A DNA stretch of 13,687 nt from an uncultured Eubacteriales bacterium (GTDB lineage: Bacteria; Bacillota; Clostridia; Oscillospirales; Acutalibacteraceae). Shown piece after piece: positions 6,123 through 13,624 of the stretch. The number at the start of each line of letters is the position of its first letter. Position 1 is the first letter of the stretch. Made by a program: the position numbers and the translations under genes. The stretch lies in assembly GCA_900320235.1 (NCBI GenBank), contig ONRO01000013.1, positions 1 to 13,687 of the forward strand. The letters are read 5' to 3'. The notes under the pieces were generated by a model. That model saw only the letters and a list, made by a program, of their open reading frames with translations, was not told the origin of the DNA and did no database searches.

Positions 6123-6725
6123 ATGTCTGACAGAAATAATAAAAGACTGAACGATGATATTCCGCTTCTCAAGCCGGATATGGTGACAATGGAATATATA
6201 AATGCATTAAAAAAGGATATTCTGAAGAAAGAAATATTCCGTGTTGTCATCTCATGGGCTGTCCTTGCACTGCTTGCGGCAAAGGTCGAAGAGTATCAGA
6301 ATCTGATAACAATGGTGGTCGGCGATTATCATTATGTTCAGTATTTTATTGCTGCTGTCGGACTTTTTGCACTGCTGTTCGTTTTGTACAGATTAAAGCA
6401 GATGAAGGGCGATGAAGAAGAATACGGCTTTGTTGACGGTGCAGTAATATCCAGCCGTAAGAAGATCTTCAGCTTTAAGTCCGGGATAGATATACGTCAG
6501 GAATATATAGATATAATGAGCGATTACGGAAATATTTACAGGAATATTCCCGTTTTCTGGCATTATTCGCTTTTTCTGTCAAAGGATGTCTCAAAAATAC
6601 TGAATGTAAGACTGATGCCGGGCGACAGCGTCAGGATAATCAGGATCAACAGTAAAACAGTGTATGCGGTTGATCTCAGACATGAATTTGTACCTGCAAA
6701 AAGAAAAGAAAAAGACGGCTTCTGA
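6123..6725 (+). CDS. Uncharacterised two-TM membrane protein between dgkA and era
   Basis: AAGGAG (6111-6116) lies six bases before this ATG. The 200-residue protein has a charged, probably cytoplasmic N-terminus (1-37) and two hydrophobic segments (about 38-54 and 71-90) with a short loop between them. A soluble C-terminal domain of about 110 residues follows, rich in Ile, Ser, Asp and Arg, including a P-G-D-S-V-R-I-I-R-I stretch and ending in a basic tail. I recognise no family. A strand pattern of the type P-G-D-x-V-x-I is seen in many beta domains and is not diagnostic. The gene lies 21 bp after dgkA and 58 bp before era, so it is part of the operon. In Bacillus subtilis cytidine deaminase (cdd) lies in the equivalent position; this protein is not a deaminase. 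Confidence 0.85.
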   Translation: MSDRNNKRLNDDIPLLKPDMVTMEYINALKKDILKKEIFRVVISWAVLALLAAKVEEYQNLITMVVGDYHYVQYFIAAVGLFALLFVLYRLKQMKGDEEEYGFVDGAVISSRKKIFSFKSGIDIRQEYIDIMSDYGNIYRNIPVFWHYSLFLSKDVSKILNVRLMPGDSVRIIRINSKTVYAVDLRHEFVPAKRKEKDGF

Positions 6726-6783
6726 AAAAGAAGACTGTCAGAATATCAGTTCCCTGTGCAAGAAAGGGAGGAAAGGAATAAAT

Positions 6784-7692
6784 ATGGAAAAGAAAAGTGC
6801 ATTCGTAGCGATAGTCGGCAGACCGAATGTCGGAAAGTCATCGCTTCTTAATTATATGTTAAAGCAGAAAATAGCGATAGTGTCTTCAAAGCCTCAGACA
6901 ACCCGTACAAGGATAATGGGAGTTCTGACAGAAAAAGATACTCAGCTGGTTTTTATAGATACACCCGGACTTCATAAGCCGAAAAACAGCCTTGATAAAT
7001 ATATGCTTCGCTCTGTAAATGAATCTGTTGCAGGCGTAGATGCCTGTATGCTCGTTGTGGAGGCAGGTAAAAAAATTACAGAGGGTGAACGGGTTTTTGC
7101 GGAAAAATTCAAGGCTCTCGGTCTTCCTGCGATACTTGCGATCAATAAGATCGATACAATCAAGGAGAAGGCTGAGCTTGCACCTCAGATTGCGGAAATG
7201 TCGGAGCTATATGATTTTTCAGCGATAGTTCCATGCTCGGCACAGACCGGTGATGGAGTTGAAGATCTTAAAACAGAGCTGAGAGCTTTGTCAGCTGAGG
7301 GCGGTTTTATGTTTGATGAGGATACTCTGACCGATCAGCCGGAAAGGGTTCTTGCATCAGAAATAATAAGAGAAAAGCTTCTTCGCCTGCTGGATAAGGA
7401 GATACCGCACGGTGCGGCGGTTTTCACAGAACGTATGAAGGAACGTGAAAATGCCGGAATAATAGATATCGATGCAATAATATACTGTGAAAGACAGTCG
7501 CATAAGGGGATAATTATAGGAAAAGGCGGATCAATGCTGAAAAAGATCGGGACATATGCAAGGCAGGATATGGAAAAATTCTTTGGCTGCAAGGTAAACC
7601 TCAAAATCTGGGTAAAGGTCAAGGAGGACTGGAGAAACAGGGAGAATATTCTGAGAAGCCTTGGATATGATAATAATGATTTTGATAACTGA
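6784..7692 (+). CDS. era: GTPase Era
   Basis: The 302-residue product starts at 6784, where the purine-rich run GGGAGGAAAGG (6766-6776) ends seven bases upstream. The frame stays open farther upstream to 6664, but that part overlaps the preceding gene and lacks Era similarity. All GTPase motifs are intact: G1 GRPNVGKS (12-19), G2 around Thr39-Thr42, G3 DTPG (59-62), G4 NKID (121-124) and G5 S-A (152-153). The C-terminal KH domain has its G-K-G-G loop at 246-249. Era binds the 3' end of 16S rRNA and checks 30S assembly, which fits its neighbours phoH and ybeY. Confidence 0.98.
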   Translation: MEKKSAFVAIVGRPNVGKSSLLNYMLKQKIAIVSSKPQTTRTRIMGVLTEKDTQLVFIDTPGLHKPKNSLDKYMLRSVNESVAGVDACMLVVEAGKKITEGERVFAEKFKALGLPAILAINKIDTIKEKAELAPQIAEMSELYDFSAIVPCSAQTGDGVEDLKTELRALSAEGGFMFDEDTLTDQPERVLASEIIREKLLRLLDKEIPHGAAVFTERMKERENAGIIDIDAIIYCERQSHKGIIIGKGGSMLKKIGTYARQDMEKFFGCKVNLKIWVKVKEDWRNRENILRSLGYDNNDFDN

Positions 7693-7761
7693 TAATTCTG
7701 GAGTAGGGAATGTTCTGAAAAACGCAGATTTTAAATAATAAAGAGAAAGAGGTGTTGCAAA

Positions 7762-8064
7762 ATGGAATACGGCTATTCTATAATAATGTTCGCTTTTGCA
7801 GGCTCAATTCTTTTGTATGCCGGACTGATTGCTATGGGCAATTATAAGCTGATAAGAAGGCTCTACTCTGCAAAAGTCAGAGATAAAAAGGAATATGCAA
7901 AACGTTTTGCCCGTGTACTTGCTCTTGTATCACTTGCACCTTTTCTCAGCGGACTCGTCGGCCTTTGCGGAACAATCGAACAGGTAATACTGCCTGCCGG
8001 AGCGGTTCTTGTGGTCGGATTTATAACATTTATCGCGATAGGAACAAGAATAATGAAAAAATAG
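7762..8064 (+). CDS. Small three-TM membrane protein of unknown function
   Basis: This is a 100-residue protein with a good site, GAGGTG, about seven bases upstream. It shows three hydrophobic segments (about 4-25, 50-70 and 75-95). A basic loop (28-50, rich in Lys and Arg) separates the first two and is therefore probably cytoplasmic. No conserved motif could be assigned. It lies between era and the yqzL-like gene, in the same direction, and is presumably co-transcribed with them. The regular hydrophobic pattern, good ribosome binding site and normal codon use support a real gene. Confidence 0.75.
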   Translation: MEYGYSIIMFAFAGSILLYAGLIAMGNYKLIRRLYSAKVRDKKEYAKRFARVLALVSLAPFLSGLVGLCGTIEQVILPAGAVLVVGFITFIAIGTRIMKK

Positions 8065-8115
8065 ATGGATTGAAGGTTCATTCAAATAGCGGCAATAATT
8101 TTCAGAATATCGGGG

Positions 8116-8121
8116 TATAAT
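8116..8121 (+). promoter_or_regulatory. Possible internal -10 element ahead of yqzL-recO
   Basis: A perfect TATAAT occurs 46 bp before the yqzL start. At the expected distance upstream only a poor -35 (CAATAA, 8093-8098, 17-bp spacing) is found and there is no extended TGn, so promoter activity is uncertain. Confidence 0.3.
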
Positions 8122-8167
8122 AAACATATATTATAGCAGACGATATTTTACGGAAGGGATGGCAGTT

Positions 8168-8365
8168 ATGAATGAACTGAATGCATGGAACAGGTTTTGC
8201 AGTACGGGAAGTATACAGGATTATCTTGCATACAAGCAGGCCTCGGGCACCGCAGGGTATTTCAAAGGTGGGGAAGTAAAAAATGAAGCTGAATACGGAG
8301 GGAATTGTGCTTTCAGAGCAGAAGCTGACAGGCGGAAAACGACTGCTGACAATACTTACTCGTAA
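8168..8365 (+). CDS. yqzL: YqzL-like small protein, overlapping recO
   Basis: This 65-residue frame contains W-N-R-F-C-S-T-G-S-I-Q-D-Y-L-A-Y-K at residues 7-23. It matches the pattern W-x2-F-x2-T-G-x-I-x2-Y-L-x2-K of the YqzL family, whose gene in Bacillus lies between era/cdd and recO, the same position as here. The start at 8168 is preferred over the ATG at 8159 because GGAAGGG (8152-8158) lies nine bases before 8168 but directly abuts 8159. Residues after about 38 are read from the first 83 bp of recO in another frame, so the last third is probably not conserved. Function of the family is unknown. The recognition rests on motif memory and position. Confidence 0.72.
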   Translation: MNELNAWNRFCSTGSIQDYLAYKQASGTAGYFKGGEVKNEAEYGGNCAFRAEADRRKTTADNTYS

Positions 8366-9110
8366 GAACGGCATTCTCCGCTGCTTTGCAAGGGATACAA
8401 AAAACAGCTCAGCAAAATACGGAGCTGCAACAAGTACTTTTTGTTATTCAAATATTTCGGTATATGAGGGAAAGAAAAGCAGCAATCTTGATGAAGCTGT
8501 ATCAAAGGTGTTTTTCTATAATATCATGTTCGATATAGAAAAGCTTGCCCTTGCACAGTATCTGGCTGAACTTGCAATACAGGTGATACCGGAGGGTGCA
8601 GGCGATCCCGAATACCTTAGTCTTATGCTCAATTCATTGCATCTTCTTCATAACAGTAAAAAACATGAGCTTATTATAAAGGCAGTGTTTGAGCTCAGAC
8701 TAATGTCACTCTCCGGTTTCATGCCCGATATTGTAGGATGCAGGGGCTGCGGATTATATGAAGATGATGTGGTATATTTCGATACTGAAAACTCATGTAT
8801 ATGGTGTAAAAGCTGTGTCGGGAATAACAGTGTATTAGAGGTGAATAAAAACGTTCTTAATGCAGTAAGGACAGCTTTGCTTGCGGACCCGAAAAAGATA
8901 TTTTCATTTTCGCTCGGACAGCAGGATACATATCTCCTTGCCGATCTTGCCGAAATATATACTCTGAAAATAACTGACAGGTGCTTTAAAACACTCGATT
9001 ATTATAAGAAGATAAAATACAGTCTGAATAATAAAGCTTCAGAACCGGAAAACGGTTATGAAAAAACAGAAGAAAACAATAATACTCAGGAAAATGATGA
9101 TCTGACCTGA
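8283..9110 (+). CDS. recO: DNA repair protein RecO
   Basis: This is a 275-residue protein. The N-terminus has the typical RecO OB-fold opening (K-L-N-T-E-G-I-V-L, then R-L-L-T-I-L-T-R and L-R-C-F-A-R). A mostly helical middle follows. A zinc-ribbon-like cysteine set has Cys153 and Cys156 (C-R-G-C) and Cys175 and Cys178 (C-K-S-C), with an extra Cys172. RecO loads RecA onto SSB-coated single-stranded DNA with RecR in recombinational repair. A purine-rich run (8264-8275) precedes the ATG at a longer than ideal distance, and the upstream yqzL-like frame overlaps the start, suggesting translational coupling. The last 25 or so residues form an Asn/Glu-rich acidic tail without known role. Confidence 0.95.
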   Translation: MKLNTEGIVLSEQKLTGGKRLLTILTRKNGILRCFARDTKNSSAKYGAATSTFCYSNISVYEGKKSSNLDEAVSKVFFYNIMFDIEKLALAQYLAELAIQVIPEGAGDPEYLSLMLNSLHLLHNSKKHELIIKAVFELRLMSLSGFMPDIVGCRGCGLYEDDVVYFDTENSCIWCKSCVGNNSVLEVNKNVLNAVRTALLADPKKIFSFSLGQQDTYLLADLAEIYTLKITDRCFKTLDYYKKIKYSLNNKASEPENGYEKTEENNNTQENDDLT

Positions 9111-9113
9111 AAA

Positions 9114-9156
9114 ACAGCATGGAAAGAATAATTATTTTCCCGGGTATTAATGCTGT
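9114..9156 (+). promoter_or_regulatory. Intercistronic stem-loop between recO and mutS2
   Basis: ACAGCAT (9114-9120) pairs perfectly with ATGCTGT (9150-9156). Inside, GGAAAG can pair with TTTTCC around an A/T loop. A-runs, not T-runs, follow on the coding strand, so it is not a terminator for this operon. It lies just before the mutS2 ribosome binding site and may affect mRNA stability or translation. Confidence 0.35.
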
Positions 9157-9176
9157 AAAAAAGGAACAGGAATAAT

Positions 9177-11525
9177 ATGGATAAAAATTTAAAAGCAATA
9201 GAATTTGATAAAATACTTGAAAAACTCGCTTCTCAGGCTTCTTTTGAGGCTTCAAAGGAGCTTGCAAGAACGCTGGAGCCTTCAGGAGGATTGTTTGAAG
9301 CAAAAACCCTTCTTCAGGAAACCTATGATGCACACAGCCTTTCCGGCAGGTTCGGAACACCGGCTTTCGGAAATCTGCATGATATGTCAGGCTCTCTTTC
9401 AAGAGCGGCAGCAGGTGCAGTCCTGACAACACTTGAACTGCTCAGAATAGCGTCTTTGCTTCATACAATCAGGACGGTCACCGAATGGAGAGGACGCTGT
9501 GCGAATATTCAAACAGTACTTGATCTTCGATTCAATGCACTTGTGCCGAATAAATATCTTGAAACAAAAATAAGCTCATGTATTCTTTCAGAGGAGGAAA
9601 TAGCAGATAACGCTTCTCCGGCACTTCTTATGATAAGAAAGAAAATTGCCGCATCTTCTGCAAAGATAAGAGAGAGGCTTGAAAAAATCATTCATTCTTC
9701 ATCAATGCAGAAATATCTTCAGGACAGTATTATAACAATGAGAAGCGGACGCTTTGTAATACCTGTAAAATCAGAATTCCGTTCATTTGTGCCCGGTCTT
9801 GTGCATGATACATCCGCAAGCGGATCAACTGTATTTATCGAGCCGATGGGAGTTGTTGAAGCAAACAATGATATAAGGGTTCTCCGGTCAAAGGAACAGG
9901 CTGAGATCGAGCGTATACTCGCAGAGCTTTCCGCAGAGGCAGGAGCATATGGCGATAATATCAAGGAAAGCTACCGTATACTTACCGAGCTTGACCTGAT
10001 TTTTGCAAAGGCAAATCTTGCATATTCAATGAAGGCAAGCCTTCCGGTTATGAATGATGAGGGAAGGATAATACTTAAAAAGGCAAGACATCCTCTGATA
10101 GCGGCTGATAAGGTGGTTGCAGCAGATGTTGAGCTTGGAGCAGACTTTGATACGCTTGTGATAACCGGACCGAATACAGGCGGAAAGACTGTTTCGCTGA
10201 AAACGATAGGACTTCTCTCGGCAATGGCAATGTGCGGACTGATGATTCCGGCAGGAGACTGCAGTGAGCTTTCAGTCTTTGACAGAATACTTGTCGATAT
10301 CGGCGATGAGCAGAGTATCGAACAGTCACTTTCGACCTTCTCAGCTCATATGACGAATATAATCGGCATTATGGAAGAGGCCGATGAAAAAAGCCTGATA
10401 CTTATAGATGAGCTTGGTGCAGGAACAGACCCTGTCGAGGGTGCTGCACTGGCAGTTGCAATACTTGAGCAGCTCAGAAGCAAAGGCTCAAAGATAGTTT
10501 CCACAACTCATTATGCAGAGCTGAAAAGCTTTGCTCTTGATACAAACGGAGTTGAAAACGGCTGCTGCGAATTTGATGTTGCTACGCTCAGACCAACATA
10601 CAGACTGCTGATAGGAATGCCGGGAAGATCAAATGCATTTGCTATTTCTGAACGTCTGGGAATGGATAAATACACAGTTCAGAGAGCGCAGGAGCTTGTT
10701 TCGACTGAAAACACAAAATTTGAAAGTATAGTAAAGCGTCTTGAAGAGAACCGCAGCGAGCTTGAGGAAAAAATCAAGGAGGCGGATATTCTTCGTGAAA
10801 AGGCAGCGCAGGAGCTTGAAAAAGCACAGAATATTCTTGCGCAGGCAGAAAAGGATAAGAAAAACGAGCTGGAGCTTGCAAGAGCACAGGCTGAAAGCAT
10901 AATAACAAAGGCAAGAAATCAGGTTTACGGTGTTCTTGATGAGATCGAGGCCATAAGAAAGAAAAAGGAAATCTCAGCAGAGGAAAAAAGCAGGCTGCGT
11001 TCAGATATCAGGAATATGGAAAATGCAGCTGACCCGGTTGATGACAGGAGCAATGAAGATTATGTTCTTCCAAGAGCACCGGTTAAGGGCGATCGTGTTC
11101 TTATTTTTGATATTGATAAGGAGGGCACGGTTCTTGAAACAGGAAAGGACAGTGTGCTTGTTCAGACAGGAATAATCAAAACGAGAGTGAAGCTTGATAA
11201 TATCCGGCTTCTCAAGCAGGAAAAGGTAAAGATTCCGAAGCGAAGCTCCACAAGGACAGTACGTCGTGATACAAGACAGAGTGCGGTCACCGAAGTTGAT
11301 GTAAGAGGTCAGAATTCCATTGATGCTATTATCGACGTTGACAGGGCTATTGACGGAGCGTTGATGCAGGGACTTCATCAGCTGACGATAATTCACGGAA
11401 AGGGAACAGGTGTACTTCGGACAGAAATACAAAAGCATCTGAAAAAGCATCCGGGCATACGCAGTTTCCGCCTTGGCACTTTCGGTGAGGGCGAAGCAGG
11501 AGTTACAATTGCTGAGCTGAAATAA
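9177..11525 (+). CDS. mutS2: MutS2 (endonuclease MutS2 / ribosome-rescue ATPase)
   Basis: This 782-residue protein has the full MutS2 layout. A helical core/clamp region (about 1-300) comes first. The ABC-type ATPase follows, with Walker A GPNTGGKT (331-338), the S-x-F-S-A-H-M signature region, and Walker B L-I-L-I-D-E with Asp411 and Glu412. Next come a long charged coiled coil (about 515-620), a KOW/SH3-like strand region (about 640-680) and a C-terminal Smr domain (about 705-782). The Smr domain contains D708-V-R-G and the H740-G-K-G motif. MutS2 limits homologous recombination in some bacteria, and in Bacillus subtilis it acts on collided ribosomes. It lacks the MutS mismatch-recognition domain, as expected. 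The start follows CAGGAA and AAGGA elements. It is far the longest gene of the operon and complete. Confidence 0.97.
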   Translation: MDKNLKAIEFDKILEKLASQASFEASKELARTLEPSGGLFEAKTLLQETYDAHSLSGRFGTPAFGNLHDMSGSLSRAAAGAVLTTLELLRIASLLHTIRTVTEWRGRCANIQTVLDLRFNALVPNKYLETKISSCILSEEEIADNASPALLMIRKKIAASSAKIRERLEKIIHSSSMQKYLQDSIITMRSGRFVIPVKSEFRSFVPGLVHDTSASGSTVFIEPMGVVEANNDIRVLRSKEQAEIERILAELSAEAGAYGDNIKESYRILTELDLIFAKANLAYSMKASLPVMNDEGRIILKKARHPLIAADKVVAADVELGADFDTLVITGPNTGGKTVSLKTIGLLSAMAMCGLMIPAGDCSELSVFDRILVDIGDEQSIEQSLSTFSAHMTNIIGIMEEADEKSLILIDELGAGTDPVEGAALAVAILEQLRSKGSKIVSTTHYAELKSFALDTNGVENGCCEFDVATLRPTYRLLIGMPGRSNAFAISERLGMDKYTVQRAQELVSTENTKFESIVKRLEENRSELEEKIKEADILREKAAQELEKAQNILAQAEKDKKNELELARAQAESIITKARNQVYGVLDEIEAIRKKKEISAEEKSRLRSDIRNMENAADPVDDRSNEDYVLPRAPVKGDRVLIFDIDKEGTVLETGKDSVLVQTGIIKTRVKLDNIRLLKQEKVKIPKRSSTRTVRRDTRQSAVTEVDVRGQNSIDAIIDVDRAIDGALMQGLHQLTIIHGKGTGVLRTEIQKHLKKHPGIRSFRLGTFGEGEAGVTIAELK

Positions 11526-11561
11526 GCTGCTGTGCTGAAAATATGATAAGGGGATAAGGAT

Positions 11562-12332
11562 ATGAGGAAAAAGAAGTCAGGTCCGGCAAGGGTGATGCTT
11601 TCAATTATTGCTTTGCTTCTGGCTGCGGGGATAGTATGCAGTGCAGTTATTGTATATCTTGCGACGCAGGATAATATTGAGGATAAATACACACTTACTC
11701 AGCGTGAAGAAGGGATTGCAATGGAGATACTCAAAGGCGGTGCTCTCGGCAAGGAATTTGAGCTGAGTCAGGATATGATAAATACCTTTGCAAATGATAA
11801 GCTTTGCAGAAACCCTGAAGTCAGCAGCACATGCCTTGAAAAGATAATGGTATATTTTAATGAGGATGCTCCGGTAGAAATATATGCCCATGTATATTAC
11901 AAGGGTAATCCACTGGCGGTACGCTGTAAGGCAATTTATGATATTGACGAAAGTACAAGTGAAGTCAGCGCAAAGATATATGATGCATATGTAGGCGAGC
12001 TGAAGCTTCCTGACAATATACTGGATCTTCTGCTTCAAAAGGTATTTGAAAACAACGAACATATACATTGTATAAATTCCGCCGGACATAATATCAGCTT
12101 CCACGCAGAATACACCTTTGATATCAGGAACACAGCCGGAATAACAGTCAGCCTTCTGTCTGCGGAATCAAAGGACGGAGCTGTTGTCTGCAGAACGAAT
12201 AATATCACAGGAGAAGCACTGAAAGCCGCAGTTGAATATATTACCTCAAAAGAGGGAAGCGAGGCTGTAAAAAATCTTTTCGGAAAAATCACTGACAAAC
12301 TCGGCAAAATAAAAGACAAGCTGGCAAGCTGA
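11562..12332 (+). CDS. Membrane-anchored extracellular protein, resembles YpmS/DUF2140
   Basis: This 256-residue protein lies 36 bp after mutS2 and has an AAGGGGATAAGGA site just upstream. A basic N-terminus (R-K-K-K) and one hydrophobic segment (about 11-34) indicate an uncleaved anchor or signal peptide with the rest outside. The external part contains F-E-L-S-Q-D-M-I-N, then an alternating strand region, then Y-V-G-E-L-K-L-P-D-N-I-L. The strands followed by x-x-V-G-x-L-x-L-P resemble YpmS/DUF2140 proteins, but the match is from memory and weak. Several Cys residues occur in the external part. No catalytic motif is visible. It is the last gene before a bidirectional terminator. Its function is unknown. 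Confidence 0.8.
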   Translation: MRKKKSGPARVMLSIIALLLAAGIVCSAVIVYLATQDNIEDKYTLTQREEGIAMEILKGGALGKEFELSQDMINTFANDKLCRNPEVSSTCLEKIMVYFNEDAPVEIYAHVYYKGNPLAVRCKAIYDIDESTSEVSAKIYDAYVGELKLPDNILDLLLQKVFENNEHIHCINSAGHNISFHAEYTFDIRNTAGITVSLLSAESKDGAVVCRTNNITGEALKAAVEYITSKEGSEAVKNLFGKITDKLGKIKDKLAS

Positions 12333-12372
12333 GAAAGTCCTTAATATACTGATAGTCTGAGAACATAAATTC

Positions 12373-12424
12373 AAAAAGAGCCGTCGCAATGCATTTATTT
12401 TTTGCATATGCGACAGCTCTTTTT
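12373..12424. terminator. Bidirectional terminator between the operon and pnuC
   Basis: A long hairpin pairs AAAAAGAGC (12373-12381) with GCTCTTTTT (12416-12424). It continues with GTCGCA against TGCGAC and TGCA against TGCA, with one mismatch and a one-base bulge, around a T-rich loop. Ts follow the stem on the + strand, and the opening As give a U-tract on the - strand. It can thus serve both the + strand operon and the convergent pnuC gene. Confidence 0.88.
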
Positions 12425-12456
12425 CTGTATCTGTTATGTTTATATGACAATTATCA

Positions 12457-13140
12457 TTAGTCGGAATTCTGTAAAGTTTTCATTTTATTCCAGCTGTAAA
12501 ACCCGTAAATATCATTAAGAAAGAAGGCTATAAAGCATACTGCGACAGGAATACAGGAATAGTCTGAAAAAGACGCGATCACCCAGAGAATGATAAGAAT
12601 AATATCATTTGCAGCATAAGCGAGAGCATAGTAAGGACTTCTGAAAAACATAAGAGCCGAAGCACAGAAGCTTGTAGCGACAGAAACAGTACTGATTTCC
12701 GGTTGTGCATTGCCGAGAACTTCCAGAAGGAAATAAGCTGAAGCACTGATGATAAGAGTAAGCACAAGAATAAGCATTAGTCTGAGCTTCGGGATATTGA
12801 GTATTTCCACAGTATCGCTGTTTTTATACGGGTGTTTTATCCATACGATCATTGTAAAAAAGGAAGATGGTGCGGTCATTCCCAGATATGTAAAGGCTTC
12901 GCCGTAGTATTTCTGTCCTATTGAGATGATTCCGTAAAGTACTGCAAAAATGATCATAAGAGCCTGTCCGTAGTAATGACCTTTAGCAATAAAAATCAGT
13001 GAGCTGACGCCGATCAGAGATGAAATTACAGACAGATAATCCATGCTGCCGGACAAGACAGCTGAAAGAAAAATCGAAGCTGAAGAAATAATCCATAACA
13101 AAGCTTCAGTTTTTGAGATACTTTTAAAAAAAGCGAACAT
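12457..13140 (-). CDS. pnuC: PnuC-family vitamin transporter (nicotinamide riboside or related)
   Basis: This 227-residue, strongly hydrophobic protein has about seven membrane segments. Family features seen are Y-Y-G-E (79-81 region) followed by W-I-K-H-P (100-104), the R-S-P-Y-Y-A-L-A-Y-A-A-N-D stretch (167-179), and the closing N-D-I-Y-G-F-Y-S-W (209-217), corresponding to the conserved N-x2-Y-G-x3-W. PnuC proteins are facilitators whose substrate is trapped by phosphorylation inside the cell. Relatives move nicotinamide riboside (PnuC), thiamine (PnuT) or riboflavin (PnuX). No TPP or FMN riboswitch consensus is seen upstream, which leaves nicotinamide riboside as the default guess. The start is fixed by AGGAGG (13146-13151), five bases before the ATG. 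It is a single-gene unit on the opposite strand to the rest of the window. Confidence 0.9.
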   Translation of the reverse strand: MFAFFKSISKTEALLWIISSASIFLSAVLSGSMDYLSVISSLIGVSSLIFIAKGHYYGQALMIIFAVLYGIISIGQKYYGEAFTYLGMTAPSSFFTMIVWIKHPYKNSDTVEILNIPKLRLMLILVLTLIISASAYFLLEVLGNAQPEISTVSVATSFCASALMFFRSPYYALAYAANDIILIILWVIASFSDYSCIPVAVCFIAFFLNDIYGFYSWNKMKTLQNSD

Positions 13141-13151
13141 TCTGACCTCCT

Positions 13152-13226
13152 AAAAAAGCACCGTGCGCATATCTTCTGAGACCTGATGATATGCGAGCGG
13201 TGCAAAGCACTCCTACCCGGTGGCAG
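13152..13226 (-). promoter_or_regulatory. pnuC leader with terminator-like hairpin: candidate attenuator or riboswitch
   Basis: In the - strand transcript, GCACCG (13198-13203) pairs with CGGTGC (13158-13163). A 2x2 internal loop follows, then CGCATATC (13188-13195) pairs with GATATGCG (13166-13173) around a 14-nt loop. A U6 tract (13152-13157) comes next and abuts the AGGAGG site (13146-13151). Upstream, GTGC (13207-13210) can pair with the GCAC of the 5' arm around a UUU loop. CTGCC (13222-13226) can pair with GGTAG (13213-13217). A second CACCG (13218-13222) duplicates part of the 5' arm and could compete for CGGTG. This is the layout of a ligand-controlled terminator, but I could not match it to a known riboswitch class. 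Confidence 0.7.
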
Positions 13227-13245
13227 TATTGAATAAAGTAAATAA

Positions 13246-13274
13246 ATTATATACTATTATAAAAGCACTGTCAA
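13246..13274 (-). promoter_or_regulatory. Consensus sigma-A promoter of pnuC
   Basis: Read on the - strand, a perfect TTGACA (13269-13274) and a perfect TATAAT (13246-13251) are separated by exactly 17 bp. Transcription should start near 13239, giving a leader of about 99 nt before the ATG. Such a strong promoter on a vitamin transporter gene implies that control lies downstream in the leader or through a repressor. Confidence 0.88.
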
Positions 13275-13296
13275 TATAAAAAAACGTTGTCGTGAT

Positions 13297-13396
13297 GCGC
13301 CCGAAGAAAGTGCCCCTGGGCTGCCACGGCACTTGATTTACGTCTTTTATAGCCTCAAAAAAATTTTACTCGGGCACACCCATGCTTTTTTGAGCC
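13297..13396. repeat. Nested, mutually overlapping inverted repeats upstream of pnuC
   Basis: AAGTGCC (13308-13314) pairs with GGCACTT (13328-13334). Around this hairpin, GCCCGA (13299-13304) pairs with TCGGGC (13370-13375). A third helix, CTCAAAAAA (13354-13362) with TTTTTTGAG (13386-13394), overlaps the second. The stretch contains no gene. It could be a structured RNA, a dispersed palindromic element or transcription-stop structures for either direction. Confidence 0.5.
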
Positions 13397-13624
13397 TGAA
13401 CTGCTGATATCATTTCTGCCTGAAAACTCCGTAAGTATTTTATACATACAAATGCGTTCGCCAGCGTTAACAACAAGTTATGAATAGAAATCTGTTTACA
13501 CCACGGGAGTGCAACAGAAGTCTACGGTCAGTTTTGTGTGAAAATTCGGGAAGTTTGTTACGCTTCTGCCTCGCTCTTTCTGACGGCTGCTTCAGCGTAT
13601 GGCGTTCCCTTACGGAAACGCGCC
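13397..13624. other. Non-coding stretch, no gene recognised
   Basis: No credible gene is seen. An open frame from 13480 to the right edge lacks a ribosome binding site, and its last part reads through a long hairpin. An imperfect short hairpin occurs at about 13600-13624 (GGCG, TTCC paired with GGAA, CGCC with bulges). Confidence 0.4.

Noticed and set aside
13141..13245. TPP, FMN or preQ1 riboswitch in the pnuC leader
   Set aside because: The conserved boxes of these classes as I know them are absent; only a generic attenuator layout is supported.
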